A stretch of DNA of 64,000 nucleotides from Devosia sp. 2618 (GTDB taxonomy: Bacteria; Pseudomonadota; Alphaproteobacteria; Rhizobiales; Devosiaceae): positions 62,001 to 126,000 of the forward strand of contig NZ_JBEPOO010000001.1 in the NCBI RefSeq assembly GCF_040546815.1. The letters run 5' to 3'. The notes beneath the pieces are model-generated. The model was not told the origin of the DNA and searched no databases. It was given only the letters and a program-made list of their open reading frames with translations. The position numbers were made by a program, and so were the translations under genes. Shown here in pieces: positions 16,771-25,860 of the stretch. Numbering within the stretch: position 1 is the first letter of the stretch; each line of letters begins with the position of its first letter.

Positions 16771-17406
16771 ATGCCGCAAGACGCAGCCGCCATTCGCTCC
16801 ATCCTCTCGCTCGCGCCCGTCGTCCCGGTGATCATTCTCGATGACGTGTCGCAGGCGCGGCCACTGGCCGAAGCGCTCGTGGCAGGTGGCCTGCCAATCC
16901 TTGAAGTGACGCTGCGCACGCCCAACGCCCTCAAGGTGATGGAAGAGATGGGCAAAGTGACCGGCGCCATTGTTGGCTCGGGCACCGTGCGCAATGCGCT
17001 GCACATGAAGCAGTCGGTCGATGCCGGGTGCCGGTTTATGGTGTCGCCAGGCATTTCGCCGCGCATTCTCGATGCTGCCGACGATATCGGTATTCCGCTG
17101 CTGCCCGGTATTGCGACGCCGAGCGAAGCGATGACGGCTTCCGAGCGCGGATATTCGTTCCTCAAGTTTTTCCCGGCCGAAGCCAATGGCGGTGCGCCGG
17201 TGCTCAAGGCCTTTGCCTCGCCGCTGTCCGACATCACGTTCTGCCCAACGGGCGGCATCGATGCGGAGAAGGCCAAGGTTTATCTCGGCCTGTCGAACGT
17301 CATCTGCGTGGGTGGGTCATGGATCATGCCAGCGGACGCGATTGCTTCGGGCGATTGGAAGCGGATCGAAACGCTGGCGCGTGAAGCGAGCCAGTTGCGG
17401 GGATAG
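16771..17406 (+). CDS. eda: KDPG/KHG aldolase (2-dehydro-3-deoxy-6-phosphogluconate aldolase)
   Basis: A 211-residue class I aldolase. EVTLRTPNAL holds the catalytic Glu, and YSFLKFFPAEANGG holds the Schiff-base Lys. PTGGIDAEKAKVYLGLSNV is the phosphate-binding end. It cleaves 2-keto-3-deoxy-6-phosphogluconate to pyruvate and glyceraldehyde 3-phosphate, the last step of the Entner-Doudoroff pathway, and often 4-hydroxy-2-oxoglutarate too. The ORF extends upstream across the nadA promoter, but AGAGGACTG before this ATG and the homologous start support 16771. No edd gene is adjacent. Confidence 0.93.
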   Translation: MPQDAAAIRSILSLAPVVPVIILDDVSQARPLAEALVAGGLPILEVTLRTPNALKVMEEMGKVTGAIVGSGTVRNALHMKQSVDAGCRFMVSPGISPRILDAADDIGIPLLPGIATPSEAMTASERGYSFLKFFPAEANGGAPVLKAFASPLSDITFCPTGGIDAEKAKVYLGLSNVICVGGSWIMPADAIASGDWKRIETLAREASQLRG

Positions 17407-17409
17407 ACC

Positions 17410-17507
17410 GTCCCATCAGTAGACCTCGTCCTGAGCATGTCGAAGGAGGAGGTCGTGGCAGGATTGGTGAGCCGACCTCGTGGTTCGACAAGCTCACCAT
17501 GAGGTCT
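17410..17507. repeat. REP-like palindromic element, family B variant
   Basis: The ends AGACCTC and GAGGTCT are inverted. Inside are GACCTCGTGGTTCGACAAGC and GAGCATGTCGAAGG segments shared with copies at 42828-42868 and 44972-45060. It fills the gap between eda and the ModE-like regulator. Confidence 0.75.
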
Positions 17508-17535
17508 CAAAACAACAGTTTAGTCTGGAGCCGTC

Positions 17536-17907
17536 ATGAGCGCAGTGGTTCCCCCAGACGGCCTCTCGCACCTGCGGGTGACGTTTAGCGACACCGCCTA
17601 TATCGGGCCGGGGCGGGCTGACCTAATGGAACTGATCGGATCGACAGGGTCGATTTCGGCGGCCGGCAAGGCGATGGGGATGAGTTACAAGCGCGCCTGG
17701 AGCCTGGTGCAGGCACTCAATTCCGGTTTTGGCACTGTGCTGGTGGAATCGAGCCGGGGCGGAGCGGCGCAGGGCGGGGCGCAATTGACCGAGGCAGGGC
17801 AGACGGTGCTCGCCCACTATCGTTCCATGCAGGACAAGACGCGGGTCGCCATCGCCGATGATGTTGCGGCCCTGCGAGAACGCTTCGATATGGCTGGTCG
17901 GAAATAA
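17536..17907 (+). CDS. ModE-like winged-helix regulator lacking the molybdate-binding domains
   Basis: A 123-residue protein consisting of the LysR-like N-terminal domain of ModE. GSISAAGKAMGMSYKRAWSL (about 37-56) is the helix-turn-helix, and GGAQLTEAGQTVLAHYRSM (about 77-95) is the wing and linker helix. The C-terminal Mop (molbindin) domains of full ModE are absent, so it may sense molybdate only indirectly or act constitutively. It lies 68 bp upstream of modA on the same strand, with a palindrome in that gap. Short ModE forms are common in alphaproteobacteria. Confidence 0.85.
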   Translation: MSAVVPPDGLSHLRVTFSDTAYIGPGRADLMELIGSTGSISAAGKAMGMSYKRAWSLVQALNSGFGTVLVESSRGGAAQGGAQLTEAGQTVLAHYRSMQDKTRVAIADDVAALRERFDMAGRK

Positions 17908-17941
17908 CGCTTGCGCTGCCGCACGGGCTTTGCAAACTTCA

Positions 17942-17967
17942 CCGATATGAAATTCAAAACATATCGG
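17942..17967. promoter_or_regulatory. Candidate ModE-type operator upstream of modA
   Basis: CCGATATG (17942-17949) and CATATCGG (17960-17967) are perfect inverted arms separated by 10 bp. The right arm ends at the modA ribosome binding site. The size and AT-rich symmetric form recall Mo-boxes bound by ModE, although the sequence differs from the E. coli consensus. Confidence 0.55.
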
Positions 17968-17975
17968 AGCGTCTA

Positions 17976-18713
17976 ATGAACCGCATCTTGATGAGCACGC
18001 TGGTGGGTGCCCTGTTGTTGTCGACGGCTGCCGCACAGGCTGACACCGTCAATGTGGCGGTGGCCGCCAACTTCACCAAGGTCGCCGAGGAGCTAGCGCC
18101 GCTGTTCAAGGCCGAGACGGGCCATGACGTGGTCTATAGCTTTGGCGCGACCGGCCAGCTTTACACCCAGATCAGCCAGGGCGCGCCGTTCGAGGTATTT
18201 CTGGCGGCCGACGATACCCGTCCGACCAAGGCGGTGACGGATGGGCTTGGCGTCGAAGGCACGGTGTTCACCTATGCCATTGGGGCGCTGGCGCTTTACA
18301 GCACATCGCTGGACCTGACCGACGGGCAGGCCATTCTGGAGGGCGGCAAGTTCGACAAACTCGCCATCGCCGATCCGGAAGCTGCGCCCTACGGTCGTGC
18401 GGCGGTCGAAACCATCGAAAAGCTAGGTCTGACCGAGGCGATTACGCCAAAGCTGGTGACCGGGGAAAATATCAGCCAGACGCTGCAGTTCATCGAAAGC
18501 GGCAATGCTGAAATCGGTTTTGTGGCAGCCAGCCAGATCGTGGGTAAGTCGAGCGTGTGGATTGTTCCTGCCGCCGACTACGAGCCGATCCGTCAGGATG
18601 CCGTGCTGCTGACCACCGGCAAAGACAGCGAGGCTGCCAAGGCCTATGTCGAGTTCCTCAAGAGCGACAAGGCCGTGGACGTGATCAAGGCGGCCGGTTA
18701 CGTCGTCGAATAA
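17976..18713 (+). CDS. modA: Molybdate ABC transporter periplasmic binding protein
   Basis: A 245-residue exported protein. Signal peptide MNRILMSTLVGALLLSTAAAQA is followed by the ModA start VNVAVAANFTKVAEELAPLF. Oxyanion-contact segments SFGATGQLYTQISQGAPFEV and FLAADDTRP are conserved. It delivers molybdate or tungstate to the ModB permease, encoded 60 bp downstream. A REP-like palindrome lies between them. CGGAG precedes the ATG. Confidence 0.95.
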   Translation: MNRILMSTLVGALLLSTAAAQADTVNVAVAANFTKVAEELAPLFKAETGHDVVYSFGATGQLYTQISQGAPFEVFLAADDTRPTKAVTDGLGVEGTVFTYAIGALALYSTSLDLTDGQAILEGGKFDKLAIADPEAAPYGRAAVETIEKLGLTEAITPKLVTGENISQTLQFIESGNAEIGFVAASQIVGKSSVWIVPAADYEPIRQDAVLLTTGKDSEAAKAYVEFLKSDKAVDVIKAAGYVVE

Positions 18714-18725
18714 TATCTGCCACCA

Positions 18726-18753
18726 CGTCATTCCCGCATATGCGGGGATGACG
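18726..18753. repeat. Short palindrome between modA and modB (family C)
   Basis: The arms GTCATTCCCGCA and TGCGGGGATGAC are inverted with one G-T pair. A related 80-bp form occurs at 52317-52396. It may lower expression of modB relative to modA by forming a processing or stabilising hairpin. Confidence 0.7.
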
Positions 18754-18773
18754 CCGCCGGTGAGGAAACGATC

Positions 18774-19454
18774 GTGAACCTGGGTGATATCTGGACACCG
18801 GTCAGCCTGACGCTGACGCTGGCTGCGATCAATACCGTCATCCTGTTGGTGGTGGGTACGCCCATCGCGTGGTGGCTCGCGCGGAGCAAGAGCCGGTATC
18901 GCGAAATGGTCGGCGCGGTGGTGTCGATGCCGCTGGTGCTGCCGCCGACGGTGCTCGGATTTTACCTGCTGATTGTGCTTGGGCCAAATGGGCCGGGCGG
19001 ATGGGTGGCTGGCCTGTGGGGCGGGCGGACGTTGGCCTTTTCGTTTACCGGCCTCATCATCGGGTCCTTCTTTTATTCGCTGCCCTTCATGGTGCAGCCA
19101 CTGCGCAATGGGTTTGCCGCGATCGGCAATGATGCGCTCGAGGTGGCGTCGAGCCTTGGTGCGTCGAACTGGCAGCGGTTTTGGCGTGTGGCGCTGCCCT
19201 TGGCACGGCCGGGCTATATCACCGGCGCGGTGATGACCTTTGCTCATACCGTGGGTGAGTTCGGCGTGGTGCTGATGATCGGCGGCAATATTCCGGGCCA
19301 GACCAAGGTCATTGCCATTGCGCTCTACGATTATGTCGAGCGGCTGCAATGGGGCGAGGCGCATGTGATCGCACTGGGCATGGTGATCTTTGCCTTCGTC
19401 GTAATCGCCATCACACTGACCATCGACCGCCGCGTCAATGTGCCGATGCCCTAG
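18774..19454 (+). CDS. modB: Molybdate ABC transporter permease
   Basis: A 226-residue inner membrane protein with about five membrane helices. The EAA-loop, ALEVASSLGASNWQRFWRVA (about 121-140), contacts the ATPase. The start is a GTG with GAGGA at 18762-18766. It forms the channel of the ModABC importer. The ATPase gene modC, normally next, is missing: the following gene is ligD on the opposite strand, overlapping by four bases. ModC must therefore be encoded elsewhere or be shared with another transporter. Confidence 0.95.
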   Translation: MNLGDIWTPVSLTLTLAAINTVILLVVGTPIAWWLARSKSRYREMVGAVVSMPLVLPPTVLGFYLLIVLGPNGPGGWVAGLWGGRTLAFSFTGLIIGSFFYSLPFMVQPLRNGFAAIGNDALEVASSLGASNWQRFWRVALPLARPGYITGAVMTFAHTVGEFGVVLMIGGNIPGQTKVIAIALYDYVERLQWGEAHVIALGMVIFAFVVIAITLTIDRRVNVPMP

Positions 19455-22021
19455 TCGGCCGCAACGGCCTTGAGCATGGTTTTGGTGATTGTCTGTTTGG
19501 TGTCGAAATAGCCCCTCCACGGGTCGGGCTGTTTGGCGCGTTCGGCGGCTTCGGCGAGGCTGAACTGGTTCCCGGCTTTGACGTTTTCCAACTCGTCCCA
19601 TGTGACCGGCACGGCCGCGGGCGCGCCCTCGCGGGAGCGGCTGGACCAGGGAGCGATGGCGGTGGAGCCGCGTTCATTACGCAGATAGTCGATGAAGAGC
19701 TTGCCCATGCGGGTGGCCTTGCGCGAATTGGCGGTGAAGCGGTCGGGATATTTGTCGGCCAGTTGCTGAGCTACGGCCTTGCAGAAGGCTTTGACCTCCG
19801 GCCATTCGGTGCTTGGCTTGAGCGGGGCGATGACGTGGATACCCTTGCCGCCGCTGACCAGGGGGTAGGTCTTTAGGCCGAGTTCCTGCAGATCGTCGCG
19901 GATGGTGATGGCGGCTTTGCGCACATCGCCGAAATCGAGGCCTTCATCGGGGTCAATGTCGAAAATGATGCGCTCGGGCTTCTCGATGTCCTTGGTGCGC
20001 GATCCCCACAGATGCCACTCGAGCACGTTCATCTGCGTGCCGGCGATGAGGCCCGCCAGATTGTCGATGTAGAAATAATCTTCCTTGCTGCCGTCCTTTT
20101 CGGTGATCAGCAGCGACTTCATCGCGTCTGGAAAACCGCCTGTGTCGTGCTTCTGGAAGAAGCAATATTTGGTGCGGCCCTGCGGGCAGCGCAGGAGGCT
20201 CAGCGGGCGGTTTTCGATATAGGGCAGCATTCGGTTGGCGACGGCGGCGTAGTAGGCGACAAGGTCAGCCTTGGTGACACCCTGGCCGGGATAGATAACG
20301 CGATCGGGACTGGTCAGTTTTACGCCAGCGGCTTCGGCGGCCTTGATCCCAGCGGCGGTGGTCAGAGGCGTGGCTGCTGATTTGGGTGTCTCAGCAGCGA
20401 CCGATTTGGCCGGCTTGTCCTCGCGCAATCCGATAAAGGATGGGTGGCGCAGCACCCCGTCGGGGGTGAATTCGGTATAGCCGATCTCGGCCACAAGTTC
20501 GGGCGTAACCCACTGCGCAGTGCGGGCGATGGCGGCGGGAACCGAATCAAATGGGCTGTCCTTGCGAGTCCGGCTGTCGAGTTGCTGCTGGATGGCGTCG
20601 GCGGTCTCGACGTTAAAGCCCGTGCCGACGCGGCCGCGATAGACCAGTTTGCCGTCTTCCCAGGTGCCGATGAGCAGCGAAGCAAAGCTTTTCTTTTTGG
20701 TCGAGGGGGACCAGCCGGCAATGACGAATTCCTGGCGCTTGCTGGCCTTGATCTTGAGCCAGCTTTTGGTGCGCTCGCCGCGATAGGGGGCCGAAGTTTC
20801 CTTGGCGATGATACCTTCAAGGCCCTCGCGCGCGATGGCGTCGAACACCTTTTGCCCATTGCCGGTGACATGGGGCGAAAATTGCACAAGCGAGGATGAC
20901 TCGATCTTGCCGAGCAGCTTTTCGAGCTTTGCCTTGCGCTCGACCAGGGGCAGTTTGGTCAGGTCGTCCCCATCGAGTTCGAGCAGATCAAAGGCGAAAT
21001 AGGTCAGCGGACCGCCATTGGAGAGATGATCCTTGAGGGTCGAAAAATCGGTGCGGCCCTTGGCATCGAAGGCGCAGAGTTCGCCATCGATCAGGGCCGT
21101 GCCCTTGGTGATGCGGGTCAGTGGCGGCACGATGGCGGCGAATTGCTCGGTCCAGTCCTTGCCGGTGCGCGTATAGAGACGCACCTGATCGCCCGCGATG
21201 GCGGCGAGGCAACGGTAGCCATCGTATTTCATTTCGAACAGCCAATCTGTGCCGGTCGGAACGTCGCTGACCAGTGTGGCCAGCTGCGGTGGACGGAAAG
21301 CGGGCATGCCCGCAATCTTGGTTTTGCGGGTAGATTGGGCGGGCACGGGATTGTCGACGGCCTTGTCGGCGTCGGAATGCCAGACGGCTTTTGCGGCAGT
21401 CTCGGATTTCTTCTTGGGCTTGAGTCCCTTGGCTATGCCGTCGAAATCGCGGCCTGTCGAGATGGAGTTGGTAAAGCGCGTGACCAGCGTTTCCTCGTCC
21501 TTGGCGTAGACGTCCTTGTGCTTGATCAGCAGCCAGTTTTCGCGCGCGGGCCCAGATTTGCGCTGAGTATCACGGCCTTTCATATGGACGAGGACCCATT
21601 CGCCCTTCATGCGCTGGCCATTGAGCCGCATCTTGAGGTCGCCGCCTTCAAGGCCCTCGTGGGGATCGTTGATGGGCTCCCAGGTGCCTTCGTCCCACAG
21701 CATGACGGTGCCGCCGCCATATTCTTTTTCGGGGATGGTGCCTTCGAATGTGCCGTAGTCGACGGGGTGATCTTCGACCCGCACGGCGAGACGCTTGTCT
21801 GCCGGATTGTCGGAGGGGCCTTTGGTGACGGCCCAACTTTTGAGCACGCCATCGAGTTCGATGCGGAAATCGTAGTGCAAGCGGGTAGCGTCGTGCTTTT
21901 GCACGACGAAGCGCAGCGGGCCGGACGTGCCGCGTTCCTCAGAGCCTGAGGGTTCCTGTGTCTTGGTGAAGTCGCGTTTGGACTGATATTCCTTGAGCAG
22001 GGTCTCGGCTTTGCTGGCCAT
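19451..22021 (-). CDS. ligD: ATP-dependent DNA ligase D (multifunctional end-joining enzyme)
   Basis: An 856-residue three-domain enzyme of bacterial non-homologous end joining. A 3'-phosphoesterase domain comes first (about 30-190), with His43 in VVQKHDATRLHYDFR and His85 in EDHPVDYG. The ligase domain (about 240-540) follows, with adenylated Lys265 in EMKYDGYR. A polymerase/primase domain (about 570-850) ends the protein, with FDIDPDEGLDF holding the metal-binding Asp residues. The order PE-LIG-POL matches the Pseudomonas form, not the mycobacterial one. It lies 3 bp downstream of ku and is surely co-transcribed with it. Confidence 0.97.
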   Translation of the reverse strand: MASKAETLLKEYQSKRDFTKTQEPSGSEERGTSGPLRFVVQKHDATRLHYDFRIELDGVLKSWAVTKGPSDNPADKRLAVRVEDHPVDYGTFEGTIPEKEYGGGTVMLWDEGTWEPINDPHEGLEGGDLKMRLNGQRMKGEWVLVHMKGRDTQRKSGPARENWLLIKHKDVYAKDEETLVTRFTNSISTGRDFDGIAKGLKPKKKSETAAKAVWHSDADKAVDNPVPAQSTRKTKIAGMPAFRPPQLATLVSDVPTGTDWLFEMKYDGYRCLAAIAGDQVRLYTRTGKDWTEQFAAIVPPLTRITKGTALIDGELCAFDAKGRTDFSTLKDHLSNGGPLTYFAFDLLELDGDDLTKLPLVERKAKLEKLLGKIESSSLVQFSPHVTGNGQKVFDAIAREGLEGIIAKETSAPYRGERTKSWLKIKASKRQEFVIAGWSPSTKKKSFASLLIGTWEDGKLVYRGRVGTGFNVETADAIQQQLDSRTRKDSPFDSVPAAIARTAQWVTPELVAEIGYTEFTPDGVLRHPSFIGLREDKPAKSVAAETPKSAATPLTTAAGIKAAEAAGVKLTSPDRVIYPGQGVTKADLVAYYAAVANRMLPYIENRPLSLLRCPQGRTKYCFFQKHDTGGFPDAMKSLLITEKDGSKEDYFYIDNLAGLIAGTQMNVLEWHLWGSRTKDIEKPERIIFDIDPDEGLDFGDVRKAAITIRDDLQELGLKTYPLVSGGKGIHVIAPLKPSTEWPEVKAFCKAVAQQLADKYPDRFTANSRKATRMGKLFIDYLRNERGSTAIAPWSSRSREGAPAAVPVTWDELENVKAGNQFSLAEAAERAKQPDPWRGYFDTKQTITKTMLKAVAAD

Positions 22022-22024
22022 GGG

Positions 22025-22876
22025 TCAGCTCGCCTTCTTGCGCGGCGCTGGCTTTTTGGCGGCTGGTTTGTCGCCACCCTTGTCGCCTTCAAGACTGGAT
22101 TTGAGTGCAGCCATCAGGTCGACGACATTGGCTCCGGTCGGGCGGCTTTCGGCGGGCTCTTCCTTGGTCGAAATCTTGTTGCCCTTGGATTTGAGCTTGC
22201 GGGCAATCAGCTCGCGCAGGGCGGACTGGTAGTGATCCTTGAAGACGCCTGCGTCGAATTTGGCGGTCTTTTTGTCGATCAGTGCCGTGGCGACTTCGAG
22301 AAGGTCGGCGTCTGCCTTTTTAGCTGAGATTGAGGCGAAGAACGGATCGGCTTTGCGGATTTCGTCTTCGTAATGGAGCGTTTCCATCAGCAGACCAGTG
22401 CCCGTCGGCTGCACGGCCACCAGATATTCCTTGCCGCGTAGGGCCAGCTGGCCCAACCCGACTTTCTTGCTGGAGCGGAGCGCATCGCGGATCACGCGGA
22501 ACGCGTCTTCGGCCAGTTCATCGGCGGGGACAACGAAATAGGGTTTGTCGAAATAGATCGGGTCGATCTCATAGGCGCCGACAAATTGGGTGAGTTCAAG
22601 GGTCTTGCGCGTTTCCAGTTTTACCGCGTCGATCTCGTCATCGGTGAGCAGAACATAGTCGCCCTTCTCGTATTCGAAGCCCTTCATGATCTCATCCTTG
22701 TCGACGGGACCAATGCCGGCAACCACTTTTTCGTAATTGATCGGTTTGCCGCTCGGTTCGTGGATCTGTCGAAAGCTCGGTTTTGCGTTCGGCTTGGTGG
22801 CCGAATAAAGCTCAACGGCGATCGAGACGAGAGAAAGACGCAATTGGCCTTTCCAGATGGGGCGGGACGCTGGCAT
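22025..22876 (-). CDS. ku: Ku DNA end-binding protein
   Basis: A 283-residue Ku homodimer subunit. It has the core barrel from RPIWKGQLRLSLVSIAVELY (about 5-24) through the bridge region near 120-200, and a Lys/Pro-rich C-terminal tail (GDKGGDKPAAKKPAPRKKAS). It threads onto double-strand break ends and recruits LigD, the next gene. The basic tail is the variable part that can aid DNA binding and sliding in other bacteria. It starts the operon and is divergent from the SPFH gene. Confidence 0.96.
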   Translation of the reverse strand: MPASRPIWKGQLRLSLVSIAVELYSATKPNAKPSFRQIHEPSGKPINYEKVVAGIGPVDKDEIMKGFEYEKGDYVLLTDDEIDAVKLETRKTLELTQFVGAYEIDPIYFDKPYFVVPADELAEDAFRVIRDALRSSKKVGLGQLALRGKEYLVAVQPTGTGLLMETLHYEDEIRKADPFFASISAKKADADLLEVATALIDKKTAKFDAGVFKDHYQSALRELIARKLKSKGNKISTKEEPAESRPTGANVVDLMAALKSSLEGDKGGDKPAAKKPAPRKKAS

Positions 22877-23010
22877 GCTGGTACTCGCGGAACATGTTGA
22901 TCCGCGATTTAAACGTGTTCAGTCCGTGCTTCGTTCCGCGAGGGAGCGTGTTGCACCATTGACCAAGCAGCAATAGTGTCGCGCGCATGAAGACCAAAGG
23001 AGAATCATGG

Positions 23011-24000
23011 ATGGATATTTTGCAGGGCTTCGGCCTCGATGGGCTGAGTATTACGCTTATCGCCCTCGGTATTCTGGCTCTTCTGGTCTTGTTTGCAGGC
23101 GCCAAGACGGTGCCACAGGGCTATAATTACACCATCGAACGTTTCGGCAAGTACACGCGCACGCTCAAGCCCGGTCTGAACCTGATCGTGCCGTTCATCG
23201 ACAGCATCGGCAAGAAGATCAACGTGATGGAGCAGGTGCTCGACGTTCCCCACCAGGAAGTCATCACCCGCGACAACGCTTCGATCACTGCGAACGGCGT
23301 GACGTTCTATCAAATTCTGGATGCCGCTGCCGCAGCCTACGAAATCTCGGGCCTCGAGAACGCTATCCTCAACCTGACCATGACCAATATCCGTACGGTG
23401 ATGGGCTCGATGGACCTCGATGAGCTGCTGAGCCATCGTGACGAAATCAACGAGCGCCTGCTGCGCGTGGTCGATACGGCGGTGTCACCATGGGGCATCA
23501 AGATCACCCGTATCGAGATCAAGGACATCGATCCGCCAAAGGATCTGGTGGATTCGATGGGTCGCCAGATGAAGGCCGAGCGCGAGAAGCGGGCCGCCAT
23601 TCTGGAAGCCGAAGGCCGTCGTCAGTCGGCCATTCTGCAGGCCGAAGGCGCCAAGCAGGCGCAGGTTCTGGAAGCTGAAGGCCGCCGTGAAGCAGCGTTC
23701 CGCGACGCCGAGGCGCGCGAGCGGTCGGCAGAAGCTGAAGCTAAGGCAACCCAGGTAGTGTCTGACGCTATCGCCAGCGGTAACGTTCAGGCCATCAACT
23801 ACTTCGTGGCCAACAATTACATCAAGGCTCTCGAAGCCATCGCAACCTCGCCAAACCAGAAGCTGCTGATGCTGCCGGTTGAAGCCTCCAGCATCATTGG
23901 CGCCATCGGCGGTATCGCCGAAATCGCCAAGGAAACCTTTGGTGGTTCGGCGCCCACGCCAGCGCGTCCAAGCCGTCCGCCGTCGTCCGGACAGCAGTAA
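23011..24000 (+). CDS. SPFH/band-7 membrane protein (QmcA-like)
   Basis: A 329-residue stomatin-like protein. One N-terminal membrane helix ([18 protein letters not shown], about 13-30) is followed by a band-7 domain (about 35-200) and a long Ala/Glu/Arg-rich coiled coil ([20 protein letters not shown]). Such proteins form large ring-like membrane scaffolds and often work with an NfeD partner and FtsH-type proteases. An in-frame ATG lies at 22987, but AAAGGAGA at 22996-23003 fits the start at 23011. It forms an operon with the NfeD gene 10 bp downstream. Confidence 0.92.
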   Translation: MDILQGFGLDGLSITLIALGILALLVLFAGAKTVPQGYNYTIERFGKYTRTLKPGLNLIVPFIDSIGKKINVMEQVLDVPHQEVITRDNASITANGVTFYQILDAAAAAYEISGLENAILNLTMTNIRTVMGSMDLDELLSHRDEINERLLRVVDTAVSPWGIKITRIEIKDIDPPKDLVDSMGRQMKAEREKRAAILEAEGRRQSAILQAEGAKQAQVLEAEGRREAAFRDAEARERSAEAEAKATQVVSDAIASGNVQAINYFVANNYIKALEAIATSPNQKLLMLPVEASSIIGAIGGIAEIAKETFGGSAPTPARPSRPPSSGQQ

Positions 24001-24010
24001 AGGCTAAACC

Positions 24011-24463
24011 ATGCAGGTCATCGACTTTATCGCGAGCAACGGCCCCTGGTCGTGGATTGTGGCCGGGTTGATCCTGCTGGCACTCGAACTGGTTTTGCCT
24101 GGCGGCTTCATGCTGTGGATGGGGATCGCCGGGCTGATAACAGGGGCGATATCCCTGTTTCAGCCCATCGGCTGGCCCTGGCAGTGGCTGATTTTTGGTG
24201 TGCTGTCACTCGTCAGCATCGCCATCTGGGTGCGCTTCAATCGGGGGCGCTCCACCAATACCGACCGGCCCTATCTCAATAGTCGTGCCGACGGTTATGT
24301 CGGCAAAGAAGCGGTGTTGGAACACGCGATCCAGCAGGGCTTTGGACGCATTGCGCTGGGCGATTCCGTGTGGCGCGTTTCCGGGCCCGATCTGGCCGCC
24401 GGTCGTCGGGTGCGGATCATTGGGCATGATGGTGCGGTGCTCAAGGTGGAACCGTTAGATTAG
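24011..24463 (+). CDS. NfeD-family membrane protein
   Basis: A 150-residue protein with about three hydrophobic segments in the first 75 residues (WIVAGLILLALELVLPGGFM at about 14-33 is the first). A C-terminal OB-fold domain follows, ending in the usual GDSVWRVSGPDLAAGRRVRI pattern. NfeD short forms are the obligate partners of SPFH proteins and are thought to modulate membrane quality control. The ten-base gap to the SPFH gene supports joint function. Confidence 0.9.
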   Translation: MQVIDFIASNGPWSWIVAGLILLALELVLPGGFMLWMGIAGLITGAISLFQPIGWPWQWLIFGVLSLVSIAIWVRFNRGRSTNTDRPYLNSRADGYVGKEAVLEHAIQQGFGRIALGDSVWRVSGPDLAAGRRVRIIGHDGAVLKVEPLD

Positions 24464-24570
24464 CCGGCTCATTCCAAGCAATCGCAAGGTTTCATTAACC
24501 ATAAGATGGAAGGATCGCCGCAGCCCGAAGCAGCTTGCTGCGGGCTGTTTCCAGTTTGGCGGAGCAGATC

Positions 24571-25860
24571 TTGCGCTTGCGACGGCGGCAGACAATAGGA
24601 CGGGCAGGGGTCACGGCTCTCTGCGCGCTTTGCCTTGCCGTACCGGCGCTGGCTGGTTCTGATCTTTCGACGGGCGACGGCTCGCAGAGCGATAATGACC
24701 GCCTGCTGCCCGGTGTCTATCCGCAAGAGCCCGTACTGACCGACAACACATGGCTGCGCGAGCCATATGATCCGTTTTTCGATGTCGACTGGTCGGTGGC
24801 GCTGCGCGGCACCTATACCAAGCAGACCGATGGCGAGCGCTTCGATACGCGGCTGGTGCCCAGCGTCAGCCTCGAACACATCGGCAGTCGCTCTGCAGTC
24901 AATTTCGACGCTACCGCAGAAATCATCCGGCCCAACGATACCGGCACTATCGATATCAGCGCGCTGCGGCTGGGCCTCCAGACCGGCTATGCGCTCGATA
25001 GCGAAACGCGCTTGAGCGCGGGCGGCAATCTGTCGGTGACGCGGGCGACGCCCGGCACGCCCGGACTGGCCAGCGACATTGCCGAGGCCTCACAGACCAT
25101 TTCGGGCGATGTCGATGTCGGCATTGCGCGCAGTTTCGGCAAGTTCAATGTAGCCGTGACCGGCGGCGTGGGCCGCAATATCTATGGGCCGACGACACTG
25201 GTCGATGGCACCGTGCGGCAAAACTACGATTCCAACTACACCTCGCTCGACGCGGGGCTGCGCGTTGGCTTCCAGGCGACGCCGATCCTTGAAGTGTTTG
25301 GACAAGCTGCGCTTGGGCGCGATATTTTCGATCACACGTCTTCGGTGTTGAACGTCAGCACCGATGCGAACGATGCGACATTGCGCGCTGGTGTCACCGG
25401 CCGCTGGAACGATACGCTCGAGGCGACAGCTTCAGCCGGTCTTGGGCTGCGCCGCTTCGACGAAGCAAGCCTGGGCGAAGTCGTGACCCAGCTTTACGAC
25501 GCCAACCTCGTATTCACGCCCGATTCGACGTGGCGCATGGTCGCTGGTTTGACGACGACCGTGGCGCCGCCCGGTGCGGATAATGCCGGCACCACACGCG
25601 TTGAATATGGGGCCAATGCCCAAGTGGCCTATACGGTCAATTCCTGGCTCGCCTTGCGCGCGCTGGCCGATTGGCGCTCGGCGCGCTTTGAGGGCAGCAA
25701 TGCCACCGAGACTGGATACGGGCTGGGCGCAGGCGCCGACTATCGCCTCAACAAGCACACCGCGATCAATGCCGATTATGGCTTTGATCATTCCGACAGT
25801 ACGGCCGACGGTGCGCAGGATGCGCACCGCGTGACCCTGGGTGTAACAGTTTCCCGCTAG
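24571..25860 (+). CDS. Outer membrane beta-barrel protein
   Basis: A 429-residue exported protein with basic start LRLRRRQ, hydrophobic [14 protein letters not shown], then a mature part rich in alternating strands ([38 protein letters not shown]). This is the pattern of the OMP_b-brl_2 family of rhizobial outer membrane barrels. The function is not known. The start is uncertain: no ATG fits. A TTG at 24571 has GGAG at 24561-24564, while a TTG at 24535 would add 12 residues. Its end overlaps galU by four bases. Confidence 0.75.
   Translation: MRLRRRQTIGRAGVTALCALCLAVPALAGSDLSTGDGSQSDNDRLLPGVYPQEPVLTDNTWLREPYDPFFDVDWSVALRGTYTKQTDGERFDTRLVPSVSLEHIGSRSAVNFDATAEIIRPNDTGTIDISALRLGLQTGYALDSETRLSAGGNLSVTRATPGTPGLASDIAEASQTISGDVDVGIARSFGKFNVAVTGGVGRNIYGPTTLVDGTVRQNYDSNYTSLDAGLRVGFQATPILEVFGQAALGRDIFDHTSSVLNVSTDANDATLRAGVTGRWNDTLEATASAGLGLRRFDEASLGEVVTQLYDANLVFTPDSTWRMVAGLTTTVAPPGADNAGTTRVEYGANAQVAYTVNSWLALRALADWRSARFEGSNATETGYGLGAGADYRLNKHTAINADYGFDHSDSTADGAQDAHRVTLGVTVSR

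Noticed and set aside
18423..19601. 392-codon open frame on the minus strand across modA and modB
   Set aside because: It is rich in Gln, His and Arg and lacks recognisable domains; modA and modB are clear on the other strand.
19451..22876. LigD-Ku pair as a new defence system
   Set aside because: It is the known bacterial non-homologous end-joining pair with standard domains, and no additional genes accompany it.
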